Source: Alisma plantago-aquatica (Eukaryota; Streptophyta; Magnoliopsida; Alismatales; Alismataceae). Taken from it: 64,000 bases of DNA. The DNA lies in the NCBI GenBank assembly GCA_963693085.1, contig OY856411.1, positions 72,150,001-72,214,000 on the forward strand. The letters are read 5' to 3'. The notes beneath the pieces were generated by a model, which saw only the letters and a program-made list of their open reading frames with translations, was not told where the DNA came from and ran no database searches. Made by a program: the position numbers and the translations under genes. Of the stretch, positions 36,541 to 49,479 are shown in pieces (the first letter of the stretch is position 1; the number at the start of each line of letters is the position of its first letter).

Positions 36541-38580
36541 TCTTTCTCTCTCACATGGCTCACGGGAGAGGCGGATGAGGGAGGGGGTGACACCCTAGCG
36601 CGAGAAGGGGGAGGGGGAAATATATTGTTGAGCAATCACTGGCTCCTCCACGCCACCAACCAGATGTTGATGGAGAACGAAGAAGGACCAACCCATGTCT
36701 CTGGAATCATCTGGGGTTCACGTCGCCACCGCCAATCCTTCAAAGCTGACCCCCAACAGCTCTGACGAAGCTTCAAGCCCTAGTCATCTCGCATACTGGC
36801 TCGTCGTCAATAGGCAAAATAGGGCTGAGCTTGAAGTGGAATCGATCGAATACATTGAGCCAATTCTAAAGGACGGTGTGAAATGCACATCAATTTCAAG
36901 CCAAGAGTGCACCATCCCAAATCGGGATGAGTATCTCTTAGTTCGATTCGTGGGCAGAAAACCATTCAGTGGTCAGCTAAGTGGATGGATTTGAAGACTC
37001 TGGTGTCCCAGTGGCCCAGTTGAAGTCATCGCCGAGGAGCGTGAAGGATTCATCATCAAAATTCCAACTGAAAGCGAGAAGGAGCATGTGCTTCATGAAA
37101 CTCCTTGGTTCATGGACGAATCACTGATCGTCGTCCATTCTTGGAAGCCAGGAACACCCCTTCAGCCCCTCTCCTTCCTACGTGTTCCAATCTGGTTTAA
37201 CATTGAGAACCCTAGATTGCCGTGGACCAAGCGAAACATTGCTAGTGTTGCTAGTACCATTGGAATCCCAATTGATATAGATGATCACTCTGTCACTGCT
37301 GGATGCCTTGGAGATGCTCTGGTCTGTATCGAGGTCACCAGCAAAGTCAAGCTCCCAAGAGCTATGATGGTGGAGTTCGATTCTTCTCCGAAGACCTTGA
37401 AGGTGGAAACGGTCACACGCCCTGTGATCTGCCCCAACTACAAGATCTTTGGATACAGGGGGATGTCATGTCCCCTGAAGACGAGAAAGCCTCCACCTGA
37501 GAAGGATGTACAGGTCAAGCTAGGCAAATCAACTATTCGACATAATGCCAAGGGGTTTACCAAGCCTGCTAAGGTGGTATGCGAGGAGAAGCCATTAAGC
37601 ATTGCTTGTGATAACCACTTGGATGAGGACGATTACCTATGAGACCTTATCTTTCAATAGGTTAAAGACACTGTCCTTGACAGTGAACGTGAGATTCTCC
37701 AATCTCATTCCTCTGCTACTAACTTTCAAATGGAGGAGCCCGCCATGTTTGGCAGTACTCCTGTCTACAACGTGAGTAGCTTGAATCTAGGTTGGGAATT
37801 GGAGATTGCTAGAAGCGGCAAGGAAGCCTCAGGTTCTGAGTCTTGGAAGCTAAAAAATGTTTGAAGAAGAATAAGCTTACAATGATTCTGGTTTTGAATC
37901 TGATCATTGGGATAAAATTATATGGATTACAACCAAACCTGGTAAAAAAGGAAGAAGAAGTCAGGTAGGAAAAGGCTGGACAGATGTTAACCCTGTCCGT
38001 CCAACCTGCTAGCTTGATCCGTACGCTTCTATGTAGGTAAATGATTGATCTAAAAGGTCCCTAGAGATGTTGTTGATTCGATTGATGAAGATGAAAATGA
38101 AGCCTTCTCAGAATCCATTCTTTCAGGTAGTGAGCATAATGCACATGGAGGACAGGGAGGCTCTCTTTTCCATGGACACCGTTAGTCAATGCCATGGATG
38201 GATCCCTTTGGATCTATTTTTGCAGCTTGGGAGCCTGCTTGGTTTGGTAGAGAAGAGTCTTTACGGTTGTTCATCCTTGATGGTACTATTGACCCTGGTA
38301 GTCTAAGTCTGCTTCAGAAGGCAGGATGTCACATTTTGAAGGTGATCATATTGTTAGCTGACTATCATGTCTTTTGTAAGCAGTACATTAGCTGCAAGGT
38401 AGTTGTTAGTATATGATAGTTTGATATTTCATATTTTCTTCTCTCTACTTCTCGGTAGGTCTATATGTAGGACCTCTTTTGAAAACTCTGGATTTTCATC
38501 CTGGTTGTAGGGGTGCAAAGCATGTACCCAAAGTTTTGGATTTGTTTATAGTAACACGATTTTTTACCGACTAAAAAAAA
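36541..38580 (+). mobile_element. LINE-A: L1-type LINE remnant with ORF1 and poly(A) but no ORF2
   Basis: A GC-rich 5' leader (to 36694) is followed by ORF1, ~0.9 kb of eroded sequence with only short frames, a 3' UTR-like segment, and an A8 tail at 38573-38580. The ~2 kb between leader and tail has no endonuclease or RT motif, so ORF2 is missing. The 5' edge is approximate and I found no clear target duplication. Confidence 0.65.
36695..37642 (+). pseudogene. LINE-A ORF1 (DUF4283-like nucleic-acid-binding protein)
   Basis: ORF1 proteins of plant L1 elements bind the element RNA. Starting MSLESSGVHVATANPSKLTP, the frame runs to 37640-37642 with one internal TGA at 36992-36994 and no frameshift, 316 codons in all. 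The DUF4283 pattern is visible as REGFIIKIPTESEKEHVLHE, TPWFMDESLIVVHSWKPG, LSFLRVPIWFNIENPRLPW, and IASVASTIGIPIDIDDHSV. The zinc knuckle expected after it is reduced to CPNYKIFGYRGMSC: the second Cys is Tyr and the His is Tyr, so binding is probably lost. The missing Cys fits a TGC-to-TAC type transition. Confidence 0.8.
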
Positions 38581-38599
38581 GACCCCTCTCACTCAATAT

Positions 38600-39720
38600 A
38601 ATTTCAAGAAAAATACTTGAGTGTGTTGATCATCCAATTTGATCACATCAATGACTAGTTTCATATGATGTAGCTCTAATTTGGGAAATCGAACTAAGTA
38701 TCATGCTATATCATATCATAACCTTGTAAGGTAATTTTAACCTTTTATATAGTATCTTCATATTCTGAAATTATATCATGACGTAGATAATTAAATTTTG
38801 AATTCAACAACGCAAAAATTGCCTCAATCGGAGGTTCGTAGCCCAAGTTATGAAATTTTGAAGTTGGCTCGAATTTCACTTGATTTTAGCTGATTTATGC
38901 GATTTTGAGCCTAATTGGGCCCAAATGGAACGCTCGACCCAATTAGGGGAGGCGACCCTTTTGGGTAGCCAGTGACCAACCTGGAGTGTTGGATTATGAT
39001 CCAACAATCTATGAGCCATCCCCAACCTCCATACGGGCCATCGGTGCAAGGAGCGCTGCACCACCTCTCTTCCTCCAATCGCCGTCGCTTTCACTCCTTT
39101 TTGCCCAGATAAAACCCCTAATCGTCCCCTAGAGACCATAAGCTTTCCCCTCTCTTATTTTGGTTGGTTCCACGCCCTCGCACCCCCTTTCTCAAGCTTT
39201 CTCTTCTTCCACCCATGGTCGCAGCCATGAACAGCGGTTTAGAGCTTCGTCCCACATGCCTATTTAGCCCCCTTTCTTCCAACCATCAGCTCCGTGAGAG
39301 CTCGGGGATCTTTGACGACACATTATTCTAGCAAGGTGAGCCACCAGGAAGCCATGGCGGAGGCTCCGACGAGGCGTGAAGAACGGCGCCTCCGCGCCAG
39401 GGATGCAAATTGTGGGTGCCCTTTCTGGGTGGGGACGCTCCCAGCAGCTGGATCCATGACCTGGTCCAACGTGGACCAAGATCTAGTGGCCAGTGGCGGG
39501 CCACATGTTCCATCTTCCCCCCTCCCTTGGTGGTTGCAGGAAGTGGACAGTGGTCGGGGATCTCGGCTAGACTCCCATGGAGCCTGGAGCAATGCCTAGC
39601 CAAGCGATGATGTGTGAGCCGCCTGATTAGAAATGGACGGGTTAGATGGCTAACCGAATAAATGAAATGTAACTCTATAAAACCCCCCCTTCTCTATAGT
39701 TCCAATGTAAATATTTTAAA
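38600..39720 (+). repeat. LTR-like promoter/leader block (plus strand)
   Basis: An AT-rich upstream part with CAATCGGAGGTTCGTAGCCC then AAGTTATG (38825-38852), then a GC- and CT-rich leader (39000-39640) with TATA-like AGATAAAACC and CTATAAAACC. The pattern mirrors the block at 290-800 on the other strand and is what I expect of a Tekay/Del U3-R. Frames here (39294-39599 and others) are GC-rich and overlap on both strands without recognisable domains. Confidence 0.3.
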
Positions 39721-41568
39721 ATACGTATCTCTTTCATTCTAAGGCCAAATTAAGTGAAATTATATATCAAATTTATCCTCTCGAGGATCCCTACAACATG
39801 GATCAACTTGCAAACCCTAAATCTTCTTCTAGTTCTCTGCATTTGCTAAAACTACGATTTTGACCTTGTTTGACCATGTTAAATGCTTGACTATGCTAAA
39901 TATTGAGTCTTTGATGAATCTCTATCCTTCTAACATGAAAATCAGTAAGCTATACTATGGTGGGTTTAATGGGAGTCCAAATCATCCCTATTTCTCATAC
40001 ATGACTCTAATCATACACATATGACTAGTGTTGAGACAAAGTGATGCACCTTGCCCTAGCTTGATAATTTTGCTATTTAATGACCGACTAATGCCTAATC
40101 AACCTCAAACCAGTGATATAGGTTTCTCCTTGACTTTAATATCAATCCCCAATATCCTCCTTGCTATGGTTGTTTCATTTGACATCTAATGCATGTATGT
40201 GCCCCAATTATGTGAATGCTTGGTTATACTTTGAACCAATGACACGCTTGATCTAATTTATGCACCCAAATACCTTAGATCCTTGAAATAAGTATTTCTA
40301 TGATTCTTTGAGACCCTAATGTCTAAGATTCACCCCACAATTGGATATGATTGAGGTAATGATCTTAAGTCCACTAGTGATGGCCTAGTGTGAACCAAAT
40401 GACTTGTTTGTCTTTCTTGTGCCCCAATCATGATATGGATCTATTTCCTATGTCAACCCCTCTCTAATCAGGAACTATCTTCCCTAATGGCATATGAATT
40501 ACTTCAATATTTGCATGTATGTAAGAATGTTGACACACAATGTTGGGAATATGATGCCTAAATCCTAGGGGACATCCACCCATATTAGAATGTGATTCTT
40601 ATGTCCACACTTTCCTGATCTAAATCATGATTTATGCCTGGATCCCTTGTCTTGTTTGAATCATGACCTTGTATGCCCTATTTTGAGTCTTTGACCCTAG
40701 AATGTACATGAGGAAAATGAATCTTGTAACAATCATAAAAAATGCATGGAACCTCGAAAAGACATGAAACTTTAACCATACCCTTGTGATGGACCCCAAA
40801 TCAATAAGATATCATCAAATGCACTAATAAGAAACTTGAAACCTAACTTGATCAAAACCCTAAAATGAAACTAGTTAGGGTTAATGATGAGAATCTAATG
40901 CATGTATGCAATCTTGTGCTTAATCAGGGGTTGCTTGTGGCTAGATGGTCAAGGTTAAGTTAACTATGAATATTTGAATCAGCTATGGGCTTTAATAATT
41001 ATATGACTATGGATTTCTTTCTTGACATATGCTTGTTTACTTGCTCAAATATTGGCATGCAGTATTCTAGTATCGTACTCAATGTTTGTCTTGTATCGTT
41101 GTTTTCTAAATTGCAAACATAATATAAAAACTCCATTATACAAACCTCATGCATTGCCTAAAGGTTTAGGTAAGATCATGAGAATGGGTGTCCTACTTGA
41201 GTTATTAAGATAGGGTGGATTGTTGATAAAAGGGTTAGCTAATCTTGAGTACCCTCATAGACTCTTCGAGTGAGAAGTTGTCCATAAAATTCCTAATGAA
41301 AACATGATATTAATGAATGCACGATATGATGGTATAATTGGAGTTAAATGACATAAAACATGGGTTCTCATTTTGCTAAGAACTTAACTTGTGGAATCTT
41401 GTTTGTTACATCTACAAATCTTTTCAAATTATGCAAAGCTTGTGTATATGTATCTTTTAGCCCTGTACTCAATACCCTATGTGCTTGACCCACCTTATTT
41501 CACGTACTTTATAGGTTAAGAGATGGCTACAAGTGATGGGCTTTGTGATCTATGTCAGGTGTTCTTGT
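39721..41568. other. No recognised feature
   Basis: AT-rich sequence with many short ATG-like words and no sustained frame. It may be the body of the LTR that begins near 38.6 kb, interrupted by the LTR at 41569, but no paired copy exists in the window. Confidence 0.35.
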
Positions 41569-44500
41569 TGTAAGATCCCTAGTATACATGAGCATACCTG
41601 TAAAATTGTACTCTTGAATATGTATTTCAAAGGTTGTAATAAACAATGTTGCTTAATAATACTTGTTGAATGTTGAGATTATGATTGATGCTTTTAGCTT
41701 GTTATCTGTTCATGTATGCTAATCTTTACTTTTATGCATTCACGCTTTGTTAATACCATGACAGGGACGGATGCCTAGGACCTATTGTCATTGATTTTAT
41801 AGTCATTTGGAGTTAGGATTCGGGTAATAAATGGTTTCATGACATATGGTATTAGAGAATGAACGATAACTACACCAAACATTACACACATGAAAACAAA
41901 TTAAACTCACCTTACATGTAAGGCTACTAAACTTTCTTAATGAGTTGAATAAGCTTAATTACCATAATTGAATGCTTAGAACCCTAATATAACCTTGTGA
42001 TATGCTTTGAAATCATAAGAAAAGCTTACTTTTCAAATTTGGTCCAATTTGGACACTATTTGAGCAAGTTATGCAACTTTATGTACATTTTGGACTTTTC
42101 CCAATTTACACAATTGAGGGGTTTCTTTGCCATTTATAACATACATTATGTTCCTTAGATGTTATATTATCATTCTTGAGTATTTTTAACCATGGGGCTC
42201 GTAGTTGAGCCATGTTTTGAAGGTGTTTTCCTCAAGGGTATTTTAGGGTTTATCCTTCATGGATGAGCTACCTTTAGTAGCTATCAACTAATGAATTATT
42301 TGATTGGCTTGGAAATTTGACAAAGGAGAGATAATCAGGTCTATATAGATGGTGGGGGATCTTCTTGTGTGTGTTCTTGTATATTCTTAATAGTTTAAGG
42401 CCATGGACACTTGGAAAGATACTAGAACTTCAACTTTTTCTTTATCTTAAAGTTTTATATACCTATCCCTAAGCACCCAAACAAACCATTTGATCTCCAC
42501 CACTTCCCTCTTCTATGAACCTCGTTCTCCCTCTATGCTACTGTGTAGTTCCTGTCCAAGGAAGAAGAAAGTGGGGATCTTCTTGGAAAAGAATCTAGGG
42601 TTGCAATTGACTTCCTTTAGGGGTTCCTAAAGCTCCTTCCTAGTGATCTTGACCTAAGAGTGTAAGTATTGCCTTATTTCCTCCATTTATTTCTTTTCTC
42701 TTCTTCTTCCTATATTTATCCAGGTCGAAACCTTGTTGTTCCATGGTGAAAGTGGCTCTAGAACTCAAAAATCAATCCTTCTTGTTTCTTGTACTAGGGT
42801 TTTGCTTCTTTGTGGAGAGAAGTGCCTACTTAGCCAAGTTTTGATCTTAATTTGGGGTTTTCTTGCCTCATTTGCTTGAGATTCTTGTTGTTTGGGATCT
42901 AACCTACTCTATAGAGGTGAGTTATATAACATGATTCACTTATATTGCTTGCTAGAAGCTTGTCAATCATTATTTATGCTTTAATGTGACGATCTAAGCA
43001 TAAAGAAACCATGCTTGTTTAGGGTTACAAAATTTTTATGGTGTTCCCTTTTCTGTTCTAGTTCTATAAGAACTTGTAAATATGTATACAACCTTTCCAA
43101 TATATAATATGATCTGGGTCAGGTTGATAGCAACAACCTATGGTTCTAAGTACAAAACAATCGATGGTTCAAATTAGGGTTTTCAAGCTATTTCCTTCAC
43201 TATCACACAATCGATGGTCATACCATTCAACAACAAATGGTGTTGCTATCTTGGCAACTGATGTTCATGATCAAGGGTACCAAATTTTATGGTGACAACC
43301 TATGGTCACCCCCTTAGGTCAGGTTTTGGCTCAATTAGAAGTTTAATTATCATCCACTAAGTATTTCAGTGATGCTATCAATTAATGATGACATTAGCTT
43401 AATATTTGATGGTGTTAAATGAATATATTGCTGATCTAACAACCAATGTGAATTAATGATCACAATTAATGGTGGATCAAATCACCACCACATATGGTGA
43501 GTTAAGAATGTAATTGTAGATTTGACTAAACCTTAAACCAATGGTTCCTTGGTTCAATTGATATAATGGTTAGACTTATACTTCAATTGGCAACCTTGAA
43601 TAATGAACCTGACCCAATGAATAATATTGGATGCCTCAACATTCAATGTATTAGAATAAACCCCATGGTATCATATGTGGGTCCTAGTTATGAGAATTTG
43701 ATGGGTCAATACCATTAATTTGTAGTCTTACCTTTGCTCTTGTATATTTATATTTGATAAATCACTATAATAAGTGGATGTGTAAATCCAATGTGATATG
43801 GTTTGTCATACCTAACATCAATGTAATTAGATGATGTTGATGGGTTATAAGCAGACCTCTTGAATGATTAATGTGGCAATGTATTACACTCTTGTTTTGC
43901 TGAAACCACAATGTAGTGCTATTTGAATATCATAGTGCCTTGCCATAATAATACCTATGGACACATAATTGCTTATGACCTTTTGAGCCTTGTTCAAGAC
44001 ATGTAATAATGAGGATGACCTTGCTATGAATAATGTGATGGTCTTAAATGATCTTTGGGCATGTTGATCCCTGATTGAGGTGAAATCATTTTCATGTTCC
44101 AATAAGGGTTGAAACCCTGGAACTTGTGATAAGAAATGGATATCTTAAAATGATATGATGATGATGTAGTTCATTATAATGCAATGGATGATAGCATATG
44201 GTAATATGATTGAGATCTATACTTCAAACATTTTATATCTTCTAAAGTTGTAATGCTTATACACTTGATAGAAACAAATTAGGGTTTGTATGTCCATTTA
44301 TATGATGAAGCCTTAATTCACCCAATTGGCAATGATTAATCAAGTGAAATTCTAATCATGTAGTGCCATGTGCCATAGATCCATCTGAGTGTCAGAACTT
44401 GCCAGATGGTGAAACGAGTATTCTTAATTGAAACATGGAGTACATACTATTGAGTATGTGGGGTGCTTGTCATCATGAATCCAAGTGCTTAGGGAGGATG

Positions 44501-45551
44501 ACTGTGGTCATACCTAGACCTCTTTTTGAGAATGAATGTAGTCGTGTCTCTATGATTATCATGTGATAAATGTTTTTATTTACATACCTTGGTCTCTAGT
44601 GCCATGACTTGTACCAAGGTGGGCTAGTTGTTTACATGACTATATGTCATTGTTTTGTAGTTAGACTGAGATGTCATTGCAATGCAGACTCATACTGACC
44701 GAGTATGGAGAAGATCTTGGAGTCTGGCTCTTCCTTGATCTTATATGGAACTAATTGTGACCAAGCGGTGGTTAGTTGGACTTTGAGTGGTACAAATCAA
44801 ACTCCCCAGGGCATAATAAAAGATATAATACCATCCGTGTAGTATAATTGATGTATCACATTGGTTGATTAACCCTTTTCTTGTCTTTACACTACATAGT
44901 TCTTACATGATGTAGACTTATGAAAACTAAGTAATTCTACTTGATGCTACAACTTATTTGCTTAACTACTTAGTATGCTTAAACTGTTCAATCTGTTCAT
45001 ATTGCTTATTCAATACCCTAACTACTTAATTTATTTACTGTTAATTAATATGTTATAATCAATATATGTTGGAGAGAGTTATATCTCTCGCTAGGACTGG
45101 GTCTCACCTGTGGGTCACTGCATTTTTTTAGGTGGTCGCGGGCAATGAGGTCAAGGTCGCGTTGTGGAAGAGAATCAACCTGGTGATCAATAGATTCAGA
45201 AGGTTGGTTAGTTATAGATGTTAGTAGTAGAGTCCTAGTGTCATTCCTGTACTCTCAGGTCTGGGTATGGGATGTGTTTTCTAGATGATATACTCATATT
45301 GAGACGAGTATGGGATGTACATGTGAAATGTCTTTTGTATGCAGGATGTGACTGAGGTCTTTGGGCCCATATGTGAATACTTGTTACAGTATATGAGAAT
45401 GGAATGATGGACATTTATGTAAATGTTCTAGAGTTTATTTACATTGTTGGAACTGGTTTTCATTATTCCACATTTTTCACTATGTGATTAATTAGTAGTT
45501 CTTCATGTTTTGTGTTTTAAGTAATCTAGTTTAGCATGATGAGGTGTAACA
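41569..45551 (+). repeat. Element 4, 5' LTR (plus strand, Tekay/Del-like)
   Basis: It starts TGTAAGATCCC and ends GGTGTAACA just before a PBS. The 3983 bp length equals that of element 1's LTR. Shared landmarks with element 1's LTR (in element sense) are a TATA-like CTATATAGAT at 42341-42350 followed by a CT-rich leader, a block near 45069-45135 reading TATATCTCTCGCTAGGACTG then GGTCTCACC and TTTTTTAGGTGGTCG, and the GGTGT(A/C)ACA end. A U3 motif of the CAATTTGGA..GTTATG kind is at 42041-42075. The start is inferred from these similarities, since no second LTR is in the window. Confidence 0.55.
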
Positions 45552-45558
45552 GTTAAGT

Positions 45559-45570
45559 TGGTATCAAAGC
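45559..45570 (+). other. Element 4 primer-binding site (tRNA-iMet)
   Basis: TGGTATCAAAGC, 11 of 12 matches to the initiator-Met PBS, 7 nt after the LTR end. Confidence 0.85.
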
Positions 45571-45665
45571 CCTAGGTTTATTGAGTCTACAGGGACATAG
45601 GACTTAGGTTTGAGTCTATTATTATGTATTCAACATATCTGATCATAGTTTATGCTTATGTAGAT

Positions 45666-46119
45666 ATGTCTGGAAGACATGAAGAACACGTTGAGAGTAG
45701 CTATATCGCACCAGAAGGAGGTGACTCAGCAACCCAGACAAAGTCAGCAGAGTTCACAACAGTAATAGTTTAGCACTGGTAGTGGCAGAGGACGCAGTCA
45801 AGCATCACAAACAGGATCCTCTAAATAGGCTAACATAGGACATGGATGACAGCAGGCGATGGCAAGGTTCTATGCCATGACCCAACTAGAAGAAGTGGTC
45901 AATCCATGAGTCGTGACATGTCATATGGATTTATTTCATTTTGATTTGTCTGCTTCTTATTTCATATCTGTGCTAGTAGACCCAGGTGTGACACACTCTT
46001 TTATCACCCTATAGGTGATAGATAGTTGTTATCTACATGTTAGTCATAGATCTGATAGCCAGTGGCTAGAAACTCCTTTGGTTGGTTCTGCTGAGTTGTG
46101 GGAAGTGTGCCCTTCTCTG
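45666..46119 (+). pseudogene. Element 4 Gag N-terminus joined to protease (internally deleted)
   Basis: The start MSGRHEEHVESSYIAPEGG parallels MSGNHEERVAS of element 1's Gag. About 120 bp later another frame reads SQASQTGSS, then FYAMTQLEEVVNP, stop, VVTCHMDLFHFDLSASYFIS and VLVDPGVTHSFIT, homologous to element 1's FYAMSQPKAIVNP..VVICQMELFHSDL..VLVDSSATHSF. Most of Gag including the capsid domain is therefore missing. The protease active site (Asp codon 45979-45981) reads D-P-G instead of D-S/T-G. The frame runs into the microsatellite. Confidence 0.65.
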
Positions 46120-46207
46120 GCATATATATATGTATATATATATATGTATATATATATGTATATATGTATGTATATATATGTGTGTGTGTATGTTTGTATA
46201 TGTATAC
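46120..46207. repeat. (TA/TG)n microsatellite
   Basis: About 90 bp of TATATATG and TGTGTG repeats directly after the protease remnant. It turns the frame there into a Tyr/Ile/Met repeat that is not real protein. Confidence 0.9.
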
Positions 46208-46915
46208 TTGTAAATTACCCTTGTGGTGGAAAATTGTAAATGACTTATCAGGGAGAACTTAAAATATTAATCAATGAGATTTATTATTTCTTCAAATGCT
46301 AAATTATTCATCTTCTTGTTATTTTAACATTTGAGATAGGTTTAGAGTTTTTTATTTACCAACCCTAGGTGATCCCAGTTAATCAATACAAGGTTGACAA
46401 TTTCAAGTAAAACTCAGATTGGTATCATATTATAGGTTTATGTCAGTAAGAGAACATAGGATGTGTCGATTCTTTTTCTTATCACTAGAGCCCATAATAT
46501 CTAGTTCTTAATAAAATTGGTTCTTTGTTGGGAAGAACAAGTTGATTACTAGTAATATGGTCTCAGTGGAGATTAGGAAGGTTCAGAAAGACAAATTGGG
46601 CATCAACCTAGCCCACATCCTCCCTATCCCATAGTAAGAGATCAAATAGTGTTAGGGTCTGAGTTAATACTACATGAAGAAGAAGTGGCAACACCTCCAC
46701 TCCAGTTACAAGTGGTGGTAGTCCAATTGAGAATTGAGATGCAAGCTATGGCTCAAGGCATGATGGTTTCCATCACCTAGATGACAAGAGGGGTAAGACC
46801 ACCTACACCTTAGTCAAATATCATAATGGATCTGAGGTGGTCCCATGATAAACTTTGGAAGATAGGATCATTTGAGTTTATGGGTAGTTCTCTCCCTAAC
46901 AATGTTCATTCATGA
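46208..46915 (+). other. Internal gypsy-derived sequence with second PBS-like string
   Basis: ATTGGTATCATATTATAGGT at ~46429-46448 resembles a PBS followed by the leader seen after 45559 (both continue into GTTTAT and, ~25 bp on, an AACATAGGA-like string). It may mark a second, more eroded copy whose coding remains fill 46.9-51.1 kb. The downstream piece (46560-46910) has Gag-N-terminal flavour but several stops. Confidence 0.3.
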
Positions 46916-47370
46916 TTGTTGCAACAGAGAAGATTTTTCAAATTTGGTCATCTTCTTGAGAATATCAAGGTTGTGCACATGCTATATTTTCTAAAGGGTG
47001 GTGTAATTCAATGGTGGAGACCGGAATATATCCAAGGAGATGGAAAGATCACCACCAAGGATAAGTTTAACAGGTTCTTTAAGTCATTCTATTACTTTGA
47101 TACTTTTGTGTGTGATAAGGCGTGACAACTAAGATGCTAGAAAAGGGAACCATATTAGTTATACACTATGATTTTTTGTTTCTGGAACATATGAGTTTAT
47201 GTCCACAACTCTGTCTCACATGCTCAAATTATATAAGGAGGTTTGAAGAGGGGATGAACCTGAGATTCCAGAGAAGGTATCCATCACATAATGTTGTTCC
47301 AACTTCTATGCTTTTGTTGATGGTTATAGGAGAGAGTATAGGGCTATACTATTAAATAAAGAAGATAGGA
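46916..47370 (+). pseudogene. Eroded gypsy Gag
   Basis: Two adjacent frames give a Gag domain. The first has LENIKVVHMLYFLKGGVIQW with WRPEYIQG and DKFNRFFKSFYYFDTF. After a shift near 47120, the second has CSNYIRRFEEGMNLRFQRRY. These correspond to the L.G.A..WW, F...F...Y and RRFE.GL..EI.. blocks of Tekay Gag proteins. No zinc knuckle could be read downstream. Confidence 0.65.
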
Positions 47371-47919
47371 CACTATGGAGGCCTTAAAATGAGTTGTCTA
47401 GATCGAGTCATTGTACCCATACAAGTACAGTATGAACACCTCCATACTCAATTACAAGGATTCATTCCTTCATAGTTTAGTGTAACCTCTAGGCCACATT
47501 AATAGATCAGGGTAACAAGAAGAAGAAGTGGAAATAGTGGTACGTGTCATCAAATCTAGCAGGAAACTAGTGACAGATGTTAGATTGTGATGAATTCATA
47601 GAGACCAATAAAACCTAGGTATGCTACAACACCTTTGCAATGCATTAATTGTTGGTGTTATCGATAAGGGTAGAGTTGGGGTACAAATACACCGATATGA
47701 TACATATTTGGATAGCCTAGGCACAATTTTCAAGATTTTCCTCAGTAGGTACATTATCTATTTTTTATGATAGATGCCAAGCGGATAGTTTAACCAAGAA
47801 TAGTACATGCAATAGAATATTAAAATGGGGTAATTTCAAATGTAGGTTCTAGTGTTCATGGAATCTCATCAAGGAGTAGTGCAGGAGAAAAGGTAGAGGG
47901 AAAGCAATAGCCATTTGTT

Positions 47920-48085
47920 GGGTTATATGCTATGACTAAACTAGAGGGATTCATATCTCCACAAATTTTAATAGGTCAAATACAATTGATCATAAATGAC
48001 ATGTATCTTGTAAAGGTTTTTATAGATCATAGTGATATGCCTACATTTGCAAGTATGGTTGTGATAAAATAGTCATTTGTTTATA
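47920..48085 (+). pseudogene. Eroded gypsy protease
   Basis: A translation containing YAMTKLEGFISPQILIGQ, then INDMYLVKVFIDHSDMPTFA, parallels the YAMTQ..L..VDSGATHSF layout of the lineage, with the active-site triplet now D-H-S. The piece is short and assigned by position between Gag and RT. Confidence 0.45.
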
Positions 48086-48439
48086 ATACCCTTGCCCTAT
48101 GGATTTTTTATATTCCATGCTATTCTCATCATAATAGGAGAGTAATGTTGTAGTTGTATGTTGATTTGTGGAAATTGTATCATTTAAGTGGTTTTATTTT
48201 TACTTGACATACATGGATTTGGTATAATTATGGGTATGATCTACTTGAACATTATAAGGTTAGATTGGATTGCCTGACTAAGGATGTTCAAATTTAATGA
48301 TAGTGATAAGACTTAGATCTTCAAAGGAGATAGTATGGTTGTGCTTGTGTGCATAAAATATGTGGTGATCATTAAGAAAATTTTAAGGGATTTCAATGGC
48401 TCTTGGCATATGTGGTCAAAAGTAGGGCAGAGATCTATT

Positions 48440-49300
48440 TATCTAAGGTACATGTATTATAGGATTACTCTAATGTTTTTATTTAAGAATGACTAGGTTT
48501 GATGCCATTAAGAGTGTTTGACTTTGAGATAAACTTTGCATATAGAATTCTATCAACATTTCTACAACTTTATAATATGGAACTATTCAAACTACAAGAT
48601 TTGAAGAAGCAATCGTAATAGTTATTATATAAGGGATTAAAACAAACTAGCACCTCACACATGGGAGCACCTTTGTCAAGAAAAAATGAAACTATGGGCT
48701 CATGCATTCCAGGTAGTTCAACACGGTCATAGTAAAGAATAGTTATCACTTAACTAGGATTAGTGGCTAATTTGATTAGCTAAGGGGAGTGATTATCTTT
48801 TCAAAGATTAATATGTTATTAGGCTACCATCAGTTGAGAATAATTGCCAACAATGTTTTATAGACATATTTTCACACTTCATACAATTATTATAAATGTT
48901 TAGTGATGTCTGCATTAGCCAATGCTCGTACTCCTCCATAGATCTAATGGATAGGTTGTTTGGATAGTTTCTACATTAGTTTGTGGCTGTATTTTGAGAT
49001 GGTATATTGATATAGTCCAAATATGTTTAGCAAAATGAGCATAACTTGCTACTAGAATTAAGAGTAATGTGCCAATAGCATCTATATGTGAATATCAATA
49101 AATGTGGGCTCTACCTATCAATTTTTTTTTGGATAGTGTTACCTCTAGATAAGGGAATTGTATGGATCCCAAGAAGATGGAATATGTATTTCAATCAGAA
49201 TAATAAAAAATCTTGTAGAAGTTTTAATTTTCTAGTGTTAATAGGATAGTATATGCATTTCATTTAAAATGATAGTGTGATTTCTATGCCTCTATCCATG
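48440..49300 (+). pseudogene. Eroded gypsy RT fragments
   Basis: DYSNVFI, stop, and FDFEINFAYRI near 48460-48560 parallel DVFPDEFP..FEINLVPRT of element 1, ending LKKQS like the LKKQLQELL helix. Near 49130-49190 a MDPKKMEYVFQSE string parallels VDPKKVESV after the FIDD motif. The catalytic part between is too eroded or deleted to read. Confidence 0.55.
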
Positions 49301-49479
49301 ATGGCCAACAAGGAGACACTTTTTTTCTAGATCGAGCAATGTCAAAATAGTTTTAGACACAAAAAGATAAGTTGACTACAACACATTGCTATACATGCAT
49401 AAGAATGAGAAATGTTGCATTGTGTTATATGATTCATAAAAGAAAGGTCGAGATTGTGTGCTTAACCAAGACAAAAAGG

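Noticed and set aside
39294..39610. GC-rich gene candidate
   Set aside because: Overlapping frames on both strands, none with a recognised domain, in an LTR-like leader. High GC alone explains the open frames.
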